Assembly (NCBI GenBank): GCA_003158505.1
Contig: PMJK01000187.1
Span: forward strand, 6,091 to 17,762
From: Holophagaceae bacterium
Lineage (GTDB): Bacteria; Acidobacteriota; Holophagae; Holophagales; Holophagaceae
Direction: 5' to 3'
Length of the DNA stretch: 11,672 nt
In this document: one piece after another, positions 5,455-11,354 of the stretch
Layout of the letters: each line of letters opens with the position of its first letter
Numbering within the stretch: the first letter of the stretch is position 1
Notes under the pieces: model-generated
Database searches by the model: none
What the model saw: the letters and a program-made list of their open reading frames with translations, nothing else
What the model was told of the DNA's origin: nothing
Translations under genes and position numbers: made by a program

Positions 5455-8325
5455 ATGAATCAGCGTCCTCTGAAACAGCTCTGCGGGCTCATCGCCACCG
5501 CAGCGGTCGCCTTCGTGCTGATCGGATGCAACGGGTCCTCCGGTGCAAACGGACAGAACGGCACCAACGGTACCAACGGTACCAACGGCACCAACGGCAC
5601 CAACGGCGTTGCCGTCACCAATTCTGCCCCTCTGAGTCCGGCGCAGTGGATCGGCCTCAATCCTGTCGGCACCATCACCGGCGTTACCGTCAGCGCGACC
5701 CAGGGCCAGCCGGTGGTCAATTTTAAGCTCACCGATTCCAATGGCAATGGCATCGTGGGGCTCGAGAACTATACCAAGCTGAATCCAGCCACCGACCTGA
5801 CCGCGAGCTATCCCAACTTCACTTTCACCATTGCCAAGCTGATTCCGGCGGTCGCATCCAAGGCCCAGAGCAAGTGGGTCAACTACATGGTGGTCACCAC
5901 CCCGAACGTCAAGACGCCCACCTCCATCCCCACCGGGCCCACCACGGACGGCAACGGCAAGCTGGTCGGCCACGGTGATGGCACCTACACCTATACCTTT
6001 GCCACTGACATCACCAAGGTCGCCGCCACCGTGACCGCCTACGGCACGGCCAACAGCGTCGACGTGAGCGCCCTGGACCCGACGAATCTGGTCTTTGACC
6101 CGAATGCGACCACCCGCGTCGTCATCGAGTTCTTCGGCAACGCCCGCGGCACCGGGTCCGGTTCCCACGCCAACACGCCCGACGGCTCTGCGGGCGTCGG
6201 GACCGCGGAGATCCTGCATCCCCTCAACATCGCCTACGACTTCGTTCCCGCCACCGGGGCCGCAGTTGTGCCTTCAGCAACCAGCCGCGAGATCGTCACC
6301 CTCTCCACCTGCAACAACTGCCACACCTGGCTCAAGTACCACGGCGATCACCGGGTGGATCCCAAGAACTGCGTCACCTGCCACACCGATCAGCGCCGCT
6401 ACGGCTCCACCGAGGCCACCCGGAACGCCGCCGGCACCGCCTTCACCAGCAGCGTCGCCATGGTCAATGGCACCGCCGAATACGATTTCGACCAGATGAT
6501 CCACCAAATCCACATGGGCTCCAACCTGCTCATGGGTGGCCACGACATCGCCCCTGACAACACGCCTCAACCCGCTGGGGCCGTCATGGTTGCCGGCGAA
6601 GGCGAATATGCCATCAACTTCCCGCAGAATGCCATTAATTGCAGCGCCTGCCACGTTGCCAGCACTGCCACTCCCCAGGCTGGTAACTGGGCCACCACCC
6701 CCAGCCGCGCCGCTTGCGGTGGCTGCCATGACAACGTGAACTTCCTCACCGGGGTCAATCACACCGGGGTCATCGCCGCTGACGAGACGGGCTGCGCCGG
6801 TTGCCACACTGCCGCCGACATCCAGGTCTACCATACGCCGCTGATGAATCCCCACGAGAACGGCACCGACACCGCACCCAGCTACAATCCCACGGCCCAG
6901 CTCACGAAGAACTGGCAGGCCACCAACCAAAGCAGCCTGCCCGCTGGCGCCGCCACGATCACCTACAAGATCGTGTCTGCCACCTTGAATGCCACCGGCA
7001 ACCCGGTCCTCCAGTTCCAGATCCTGGCCAACGGTTCGCCGCTGACCCTCAATACCTACGTCGCCGGCACCACTGCCGCCAACGCAGAAGTCCTGCCGAC
7101 CCCTTATGCCGCGGGCCCGAACATTTCCCTCACCATGGGCATTCCCCAGGACGGCATCGCTCCTACTGATTTCAACTACGGACATCAGGACACCGGCGCC
7201 TGGGGCCTTCGCGCCATCTGGAACGGCACGGCCATGGCCGGAAAGACCGCCAAGACCATCAAGCTGGCTTCGGCCGGCATCACCACCACGTCGACCGCGG
7301 GCACCTACCAGATCGTCATGGACGGGATCATTGTTCCAACGGACACTAAACTCGTCGCCCTCGCCATCGGCACGGCGGGCGTGGTCCAGACGAACCTCAC
7401 CCCCGACCCCCTGCTTAGCCTCCGGATGGGCGGCGCGCCCAACTTCGCTTGGACCGCGGCCGCTTCGGCCACAACCCAGGGCACCGGCGGCGTCCTGCTG
7501 CCTGCCATGACCGTTTGGGCTCAGGCGACAGGCAAGAATCCCAATACAACCGACGGTAAGGGCGTGACCCTGATTACCCGCCGCACGATCATCGACCCGG
7601 CCAAGTGCAACACCTGTCACCAGAACCTTGGCGCCTTCACCTCCAACAACACGACCGAAGCCCAGTTCCATGACAACTACATGAACAACGGCGCTTCCTG
7701 CATCTTCTGCCACTACACCAATGGCACTAGCACCGGCTTCTCCTACAACGCCAAGACCTGGGTGCATGGCCTCCATGCTGCCGGCATGCGGTCCAACCCC
7801 TACAACATCCAGACCAACTTCCCCGGGATCATCTACCCCGGCAAGCTGAATGACTGCGAAGCTTGCCACGTGCCCGGCTCCTATGATTTCAGCAACACCA
7901 CCAATGCCGGCCAGATCCCAGGCATGCTGTGGGACACCGTCGCCACCGGCACGTTCACCACGGGCCCCTGGGTCAACTACACCTTGAACTATGGATCGGC
8001 CGCCTCTTTTGTGGCACCCGTAGCTGCCAGCGCAGCCTGGCCTTCCGTGACGACTGGTCTACCGGTCGACTATGCCAAGAGCGCCGTGTCTTCACCGCTC
8101 ACGGCCGCCTGTGCCGCCTGCCATGACACATCCACCGCTGTCTCTCACATGACTAACAATGGCGGTGTCTGGTATTCACAGCGTCAGAATGTCCCCACTC
8201 TTGTAAATGGCTCTTTCACTGGTGCCCAGGGCGCATCCATTGTCCTGCAGTCCAATGAGCAGTGCCTGATCTGCCATGGCAGCGGCGCCGTGGCGGACAT
8301 CAAGGCCGTCCATATGAACTTCTAG
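5455..8325 (+). CDS. OmcA/MtrC-family decaheme c-type cytochrome, surface lipoprotein (copy 2)
   Basis: This 956-residue paralogue of the upstream decaheme likely has the same role in extracellular electron transfer, perhaps with different acceptors or growth conditions. The signal peptide is almost identical (RPLKQLCG, Leu-Ile-Gly-Cys25). Seven Gly-X-Asn triplets form the tether (residues 30-50). CXXCH sites start at 286, 306, 396, 421 and 447, then at 718, 749, 801, 886 and 937, with a heme-free beta-type domain between the two groups. The C-terminal region (QCLICHGSGAVADIKAVHMNF) is nearly the same as in copy 1, while the domains in the middle have diverged more. Every Cys after Cys25 is in a heme site. 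It is shorter mainly because the 64-residue segment between hemes 8 and 9 is missing. AGGAGA 8 nt before the ATG supports the start. Its promoter region differs completely from that of copy 1. Confidence 0.95.
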   Translation: MNQRPLKQLCGLIATAAVAFVLIGCNGSSGANGQNGTNGTNGTNGTNGTNGVAVTNSAPLSPAQWIGLNPVGTITGVTVSATQGQPVVNFKLTDSNGNGIVGLENYTKLNPATDLTASYPNFTFTIAKLIPAVASKAQSKWVNYMVVTTPNVKTPTSIPTGPTTDGNGKLVGHGDGTYTYTFATDITKVAATVTAYGTANSVDVSALDPTNLVFDPNATTRVVIEFFGNARGTGSGSHANTPDGSAGVGTAEILHPLNIAYDFVPATGAAVVPSATSREIVTLSTCNNCHTWLKYHGDHRVDPKNCVTCHTDQRRYGSTEATRNAAGTAFTSSVAMVNGTAEYDFDQMIHQIHMGSNLLMGGHDIAPDNTPQPAGAVMVAGEGEYAINFPQNAINCSACHVASTATPQAGNWATTPSRAACGGCHDNVNFLTGVNHTGVIAADETGCAGCHTAADIQVYHTPLMNPHENGTDTAPSYNPTAQLTKNWQATNQSSLPAGAATITYKIVSATLNATGNPVLQFQILANGSPLTLNTYVAGTTAANAEVLPTPYAAGPNISLTMGIPQDGIAPTDFNYGHQDTGAWGLRAIWNGTAMAGKTAKTIKLASAGITTTSTAGTYQIVMDGIIVPTDTKLVALAIGTAGVVQTNLTPDPLLSLRMGGAPNFAWTAAASATTQGTGGVLLPAMTVWAQATGKNPNTTDGKGVTLITRRTIIDPAKCNTCHQNLGAFTSNNTTEAQFHDNYMNNGASCIFCHYTNGTSTGFSYNAKTWVHGLHAAGMRSNPYNIQTNFPGIIYPGKLNDCEACHVPGSYDFSNTTNAGQIPGMLWDTVATGTFTTGPWVNYTLNYGSAASFVAPVAASAAWPSVTTGLPVDYAKSAVSSPLTAACAACHDTSTAVSHMTNNGGVWYSQRQNVPTLVNGSFTGAQGASIVLQSNEQCLICHGSGAVADIKAVHMNF
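5542..5604 (+). repeat. Nonanucleotide tandem repeat encoding collagen-like Gly-X-Asn tether (copy 2)
   Basis: Seven 9-bp units encode GAN, GQN and five GTN right after the lipobox. Third-base changes (GGTACC versus GGCACC) differ from copy 1, so the arrays have drifted or expanded separately. Confidence 0.85.
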
Positions 8326-8330
8326 TCGTC

Positions 8331-8369
8331 TGACCTCCGGGGCCCAGTAATCTGGGCCCCCGCGGGTCA
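8331..8369 (+). terminator. Conserved stem-loop A downstream of decaheme 2
   Basis: GGGGCCCAG-TAAT-CTGGGCCCC (8339-8360) forms nine perfect pairs, enclosed by TGACC (8331-8335) with GGTCA (8365-8369). It matches the structure after decaheme 1, with one G-C pair replaced by A-T and a different tetraloop. Confidence 0.6.
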
Positions 8370-8388
8370 CCTAGTCATGATTACCAAG

Positions 8389-8426
8389 AAGGGACCCGTA
8401 AGCCATAGGCTGACGGGTCCCTTTTT
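8389..8426 (+). terminator. Rho-independent terminator after decaheme 2 (stem-loop B)
   Basis: AAGGGACCCGT (8389-8399) pairs with ACGGGTCCCTT (8413-8423). An inner AGCC-ATA-GGCT helix sits above a 1x1 mismatch, and five T (8422-8426) follow the stem. The core is conserved with stem-loop B of copy 1, including a compensated G-C to T-A change. It should end most decaheme 2 transcripts, so the next gene needs its own promoter. Confidence 0.85.
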
Positions 8427-8442
8427 AACTCGGCCCAGCGGG

Positions 8443-8472
8443 TTGACGTTCAGGCGGGAACGAACTCAGAAT
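8443..8472 (+). promoter_or_regulatory. Predicted sigma-70-type promoter of HhH gene 2
   Basis: TTGACG (8443-8448) and CAGAAT (8467-8472) are 18 nt apart, the same spacing as before HhH gene 1. An inverted repeat AACTC-n9-GAGTT (8463-8481) overlaps the -10 and predicted start. GTGAGG at 8485-8490 is the ribosome binding site, 6 nt before the ATG. Confidence 0.5.
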
Positions 8473-8496
8473 GATAGAGTTGTTGTGAGGTAATTC

Positions 8497-8877
8497 ATGA
8501 ATAAAAGCGTAGTTAGAGCCATCCTAATCCTTACGCTGGGTTTCGCCTGCGGCAGCTGGTCGCTGGCGCAGGCCGTAGATGCCGAGGCGAAGCCGAAACC
8601 TTCACCCAAGGTCCGTTCGGACTCCCAGGTGAAGGCCCAGACGAAGCAACGCGCGGACCAAGCCAAGGCCAAGGTTGCAGAGGTTGCCAAGGCCCTCGAC
8701 CTTAACCACGCCAGCAAAGCGAACCTGATGAGGCTCCCGGGCATGACGGGCGCCTACGCGGACGCCATCATCGCCAAGCGACCCTTCAAGACCAAGGCGG
8801 ACCTCGTCGTCAAGAACGCGATCCCCATGGACCTCTACCAGACCCTCCGCAAACAGGTGAAGGTGGCGGCCAATTAG
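8497..8877 (+). CDS. Secreted helix-hairpin-helix (ComEA-like) protein (copy 2)
   Basis: This 126-residue exported paralogue of the first HhH protein has a signal peptide ending near Ser-Leu-Ala24 or Ala-Gln-Ala26, then a shorter basic Lys/Ala/Pro segment (about 30-65). The ComEA-type domain contains ALDLNHASKANL, Leu-Pro-Gly-Met (80-83), YADAIIAKRP and KADLVVKN. Compared with copy 1, the HhH core is well kept while the basic helix is about 25 residues shorter, so the linker length seems free to vary. As in copy 1, the second hairpin lacks a clear Gly-x-Gly. It sits directly behind decaheme 2 with its own promoter. DNA binding is plausible from the family and the net positive charge; binding to a cytochrome or another protein is an equally open option. 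Confidence 0.83.
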   Translation: MNKSVVRAILILTLGFACGSWSLAQAVDAEAKPKPSPKVRSDSQVKAQTKQRADQAKAKVAEVAKALDLNHASKANLMRLPGMTGAYADAIIAKRPFKTKADLVVKNAIPMDLYQTLRKQVKVAAN

Positions 8878-8906
8878 CCCCCAAAAGCTGGAAGCCCTTG
8901 TCCGAA

Positions 8907-8923
8907 GCCCTCTTCTTGAGGGC
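8907..8923 (+). terminator. Possible weak terminator hairpin after HhH gene 2
   Basis: GCCCTC-TTCTT-GAGGGC is a 6-bp stem with a 5-nt loop, about 30 nt past the stop codon. No T-run follows, so termination strength is doubtful. Confidence 0.3.
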
Positions 8924-8971
8924 ATCCTTGATTAGGGCGAATTTTCCTCAGGTGCTCTTCGGTCTCCCAAC

Positions 8972-8985
8972 GTGATGTAAATCAC
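8972..8985 (+). promoter_or_regulatory. CRP/FNR-family-like operator upstream of Rrf2 regulator 1
   Basis: GTGAT-GTAA-ATCAC is a perfect inverted repeat. It fits the CRP-type pattern TGTGA-n6-TCACA at nine of ten positions and is one base per half-site from the FNR pattern TTGAT-n4-ATCAA. It lies just upstream of the TTGACA at 8994, centred about 50 bp before the inferred transcription start, a position suited to an activator. Confidence 0.55.
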
Positions 8986-8993
8986 ATGGCTGG

Positions 8994-9021
8994 TTGACAC
9001 GTTAGATTACCGGAAGATCAT
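8994..9021 (+). promoter_or_regulatory. Predicted promoter of Rrf2 regulator 1
   Basis: A perfect TTGACA (8994-8999) is followed after 16 nt by GATCAT (9016-9021), a weak -10. The motif GAAGATCATC (9013-9022) overlaps the -10, so a repressor bound there could block transcription. The -10 choice is uncertain. Confidence 0.4.
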
Positions 9022-9065
9022 CATTGATAAGGCTGTATCTAGCAAGATTTTTCGTGGAGGTTAGG

Positions 9066-9572
9066 ATGCTCCCATTATCCCAGACCACGGGTTATGCGGT
9101 GCGGGCCTTGCAGTGCCTCCAGGAACCCGGTGGACACCCGGTGCTGGTCGAAGAGGTGGCCGAATATACCGGCATTCCCCGTTCCTACCTCTCCAAGCTG
9201 ATCCACAAGCTGGCCAAGAAGGGTCTGGTGGTGGCGCGTCGGGGGCACCACGGGGGGGTGGTTCTGGCCCGACCCTCGACTGAGATCACGCTGGAGGACC
9301 TGTCGGATGCCATCGACGGCGTGGCCTGGCGGAAGCGCTGTCTCATGGGTCTGCTGGGCTGTGGGGGGGCCGCTCCCTGCGTGCTGCACGAGTTCTGGCA
9401 GGAAACCTTGGAGCAGATCCTGGCCCGGTTGCGTTCGGTGACCTTGGCGGATCTGGTTGAGAATCACGATCCCGGCGTCGATCGCTTCCGGGCCAATCAT
9501 GGGCTGGCTGAACCCGCGAGCGGCCTCCCGTCGGCTCATCCGTCCAGCTTGGTCGAGGCCAGCATTCACTAA
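9066..9572 (+). CDS. Rrf2-family (IscR/NsrR-like) transcriptional regulator 1
   Basis: This 168-residue regulator has an N-terminal winged helix-turn-helix (about residues 8-65; SYLSKLIHKLAKKGLV, then a Gly-rich wing RRGHHGGVVLA). Cys92, Cys99 and Cys105 form C-x6-C-x5-C, the spacing seen in many Rrf2 proteins that bind an Fe-S cluster and sense iron, oxygen or nitric oxide. The ATG at 9066 is chosen because TGGAGG lies 5 nt upstream and because the paralogue begins identically (MLPLSQ). A TTG at 9024 would add 14 residues that do not look like the family. The C-terminus (from about 140) is variable and probably unstructured. It converges with the second Rrf2 gene. The target genes cannot be read from sequence; the neighbouring cytochromes are candidates. 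Confidence 0.88.
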   Translation: MLPLSQTTGYAVRALQCLQEPGGHPVLVEEVAEYTGIPRSYLSKLIHKLAKKGLVVARRGHHGGVVLARPSTEITLEDLSDAIDGVAWRKRCLMGLLGCGGAAPCVLHEFWQETLEQILARLRSVTLADLVENHDPGVDRFRANHGLAEPASGLPSAHPSSLVEASIH

Positions 9573-9600
9573 TGCCCTTGGCAGAAGGACGGCCCGGCCC

Positions 9601-9640
9601 CTGTTCCCTCAACAGGCACAGGCCGCCTCGCGGCGGCCTG
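9601..9640. terminator. Hairpins between convergent Rrf2 genes
   Basis: CTGTT-CCCTC-AACAG (9601-9615) is followed by CAGGCCGCC-TCGC-GGCGGCCTG (9619-9640), nine perfect pairs. A run of eight G begins at 9640. No T-run exists on either strand, so this is a structural, possibly bidirectional, terminator of uncertain strength. Confidence 0.45.
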
Positions 9641-9661
9641 GGGGGGGAGGTGTTGGCGTGC

Positions 9662-10204
9662 TCAGGCCGTTTTGCCAGGGCGCTTGGCCACGGGCTTCTT
9701 GGCAGCAGGCTTCTTGGCGGCAGGCTTCGCGGCCTTCTTGGCCCGGGGCTTGGCCTTCTTTTCGGGAAGGGCATCCGCGAGGCGCCAGGTCCGGCTCTGA
9801 TGCTCGAAGGTGCGGATCTCCTCCAGCGAGATGTCCTTCAGGCAGCGGTGGATGTGATCGCGCTCCGCCTTCCAGAAGGTGTGGGAAGGGCAGGCCCGCT
9901 CATCAGAGCAGTCCTTGAAGCCGAGCAGGCACTGGTTCCGCCACTCGGAGCCATCGACGGCCTCGGCGATGATATCCAGGGTGATCTCGTGGGCGGCCAG
10001 GGCCAGCACCACGCCGCCCTTGTTGCCGCGCTTGGCCACCACCAGGCCCACCTTGGCGAGCTTGTGGATCATCTTGGAGAGGTAGGGGCGGGGGAAGCCG
10101 GTCTGAGCCGCCACATCCACCACGAGGGTGGGCTTGCCGCCTGGATCTTCGAGGCAGCTCATGGCCAGGACCGCGTAACCAGAGGACTGGGACAGAGGAA
10201 GCAT
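9662..10204 (-). CDS. Rrf2-family transcriptional regulator 2 with histone-like Lys/Ala/Pro tail
   Basis: This 180-residue paralogue of regulator 1 has a winged HTH (about 8-65; PYLSKMIHKLAKVGLV, wing KRGNKGGVVLA) and Cys92, Cys99 and Cys105 in the same C-x6-C-x5-C arrangement, which predicts an Fe-S or redox switch. Residues 147-180 form a tail of Lys-Lys-Pro-Ala-Ala type repeats with 14 basic residues out of 34 and one acidic residue, resembling histone H1 or HU-like basic tails. Regulator 1 lacks it. The ATG at 10204 is preferred because it gives the shared MLPLSQ start; a GTG at 10216 would add four residues. Upstream on the minus strand lies TTGACC, then GAAGATCGTC, the motif also found before regulator 1. 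The tail may add non-specific DNA affinity; that is inference. Confidence 0.87.
   Translation of the reverse strand: MLPLSQSSGYAVLAMSCLEDPGGKPTLVVDVAAQTGFPRPYLSKMIHKLAKVGLVVAKRGNKGGVVLALAAHEITLDIIAEAVDGSEWRNQCLLGFKDCSDERACPSHTFWKAERDHIHRCLKDISLEEIRTFEHQSRTWRLADALPEKKAKPRAKKAAKPAAKKPAAKKPVAKRPGKTA
9665..9766 (-). repeat. Repeat-encoded basic C-terminal tail of Rrf2 regulator 2
   Basis: The last 34 codons repeat a Lys-Lys-Pro-Ala-Ala or Lys-Lys-Ala unit, visible on the plus strand as recurring CTTCTTGGC and GGCAGGCTT blocks. Such repeats can expand or contract in frame. Confidence 0.7.
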
Positions 10205-10297
10205 GGTCACCTGCACGGAAAGGGGAAAGGGTTGGATGGTTGCAGTAGATGATAGACGATCTTCAGGTCAAACACATCCGAAGGTTGTGATGGCCTG
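10205..10297 (-). promoter_or_regulatory. Upstream region of Rrf2 regulator 2
   Basis: On the minus strand TTGACC (10271-10266) could be a -35, immediately followed by GAAGATCGTC (10264-10255), similar to GAAGATCATC over the -10 of regulator 1. No clear -10 at the right distance is visible. An autoregulatory site is possible but inferred. Confidence 0.35.
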
Positions 10298-10332
10298 AAA
10301 AAAGGCAAGACCCCCGGGAGCCGGGGGTCTTG
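10298..10332 (-). terminator. Rho-independent terminator of the PFOR/DHOD-like operon
   Basis: CAAGACCCCCGG and CCGGGGGTCTTG (10306-10317 and 10321-10332) form a perfect 12-bp stem with a 3-nt loop. On the minus strand, CC and six T (10303-10298) follow. It lies 18 nt beyond the stop codon of the flavoprotein gene. Confidence 0.92.
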
Positions 10333-10350
10333 CAGAGGCTGGACAGCCTT

Positions 10351-11343
10351 TCAGGGCTTCCATCCGTTGAGGATCCGCATGTAGTTGGCCCGGGTGAAAG
10401 CCTGGGGGTTGGGAGACTTCTGGAGGCTCATGCTGCCCTTCGCCTGGGCCAGGGACTCGTATTCGTGCTCGTCGAGCCATTCGGTGAGGCCAGCCCGGGA
10501 CTGGGCCAGACGCTCGGGGCCGTGGATCAGCAGTGCGGACACCATCTGCACCGCGTCCGCGCCAGCCATGACCGCCTTGAGGGCGCCGATGCCATCGTGC
10601 ACCCCTCCCGTGACGGCGAGGCTGCCTTTCACGTGGCCGTGCAGCACCGCCAGCCAGCGCAAGCGAAGCAGCAGATCCGAAGGGCTGGAGAGCTGCAGGC
10701 TGGGCTCGGCGATCAGTTCCTCTACGTTGATGTCGGGCTGGAAGAACCGGTTGAAGAGCACCAGACCGTCGGCGCCGGCTGCTTCCAGCTCCATGGCGAA
10801 GTGCGCCAGGGCCGAGAAGAAGGGCGAGAGCTTCACGGCCACCGGGATCTTCACTTCAGCCTTCACGGCGCGAACGATGTCGAGGGTGCGTTTCTCGACC
10901 TCGACGGTGGACTCCTTCGCATCCGTGGGGATGTAGTAGACGTTCAACTCCAGTGCATCTGCGCCGGCTTCCTGCATCAGCTTACCGTAGCGCAGCCAGC
11001 CGGCGGCGGTGGTGCCGTTGAGGGACGCGATGACCGGAACGGAGACAGCAGCCTTGATGCGGCGGAGCTGTTCGAGGTATTTCTCGGGGCCCAGACGGAA
11101 TTCATCGGGCTTCGGGAAAAAAGAAATGGCTTCTGCGCTGGAGTTCGAAGACAGCTCCATGTCCATGATCATGCCCTGCTCTTCGCGGGTGATCTGCTCC
11201 TCGAAGAGGGAGTGCATGACAATGGCGGAGACACCAGCGTCTTCCAGTCGCTTGACCATGCCCATGTCGTCAACCATGGGGGAAGCACCCGCCATCAGGG
11301 GATGGGCGAGCTTGAGGCCGAGGTAGGTGGTCGAGAGGTTCAT
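10351..11343 (-). CDS. Dihydroorotate dehydrogenase-like FMN protein
   Basis: This 330-residue TIM-barrel flavoprotein is related to class 1 dihydroorotate dehydrogenases and to PreA. Visible features are the N-terminal LGLKLAHPLMAGASPM, the barrel strands PVIASLNG, ADALELNV and PVAVKLSPF, and the phosphate-binding end AVTGGVHDG with GADAVQMVSALL. The loop that in true dihydroorotate dehydrogenases reads Asn-x-Ser-Cys-Pro-Asn is replaced by Asn-Val-Tyr-Tyr-Ile-Pro, and the usual Asn-Thr after the later strand is Asn-Arg-Phe-Phe, so a pyrimidine role is doubtful. The start has AAGGGTGA as ribosome binding site and follows the oxidoreductase stop by 11 nt, so the two are co-transcribed. A flavin-based redox function linked to the oxidoreductase is plausible but unproven. 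Confidence 0.88.
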   Translation of the reverse strand: MNLSTTYLGLKLAHPLMAGASPMVDDMGMVKRLEDAGVSAIVMHSLFEEQITREEQGMIMDMELSSNSSAEAISFFPKPDEFRLGPEKYLEQLRRIKAAVSVPVIASLNGTTAAGWLRYGKLMQEAGADALELNVYYIPTDAKESTVEVEKRTLDIVRAVKAEVKIPVAVKLSPFFSALAHFAMELEAAGADGLVLFNRFFQPDINVEELIAEPSLQLSSPSDLLLRLRWLAVLHGHVKGSLAVTGGVHDGIGALKAVMAGADAVQMVSALLIHGPERLAQSRAGLTEWLDEHEYESLAQAKGSMSLQKSPNPQAFTRANYMRILNGWKP

Positions 11344-11354
11344 GGCGTCACCCT

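Noticed and set aside
5420..5458. Possible 12-residue upstream peptide ending in TGA overlapping the decaheme 2 start (ATGA), with a similar frame before decaheme 1
   Set aside because: The overlap arises automatically because both genes start ATGA. The peptides are not conserved between copies, and the nearest Shine-Dalgarno is 13 nt away.
6274..7869. Long open frame on the minus strand (531 codons) opposite decaheme 2
   Set aside because: Same codon-bias shadow, with no motif; the plus-strand cytochrome is certain.
9024..9065. Upstream TTG start for Rrf2 regulator 1
   Set aside because: The added residues are unlike the family, the region overlaps the likely promoter and transcription start, and the ATG at 9066 has a good ribosome binding site and matches the paralogue.
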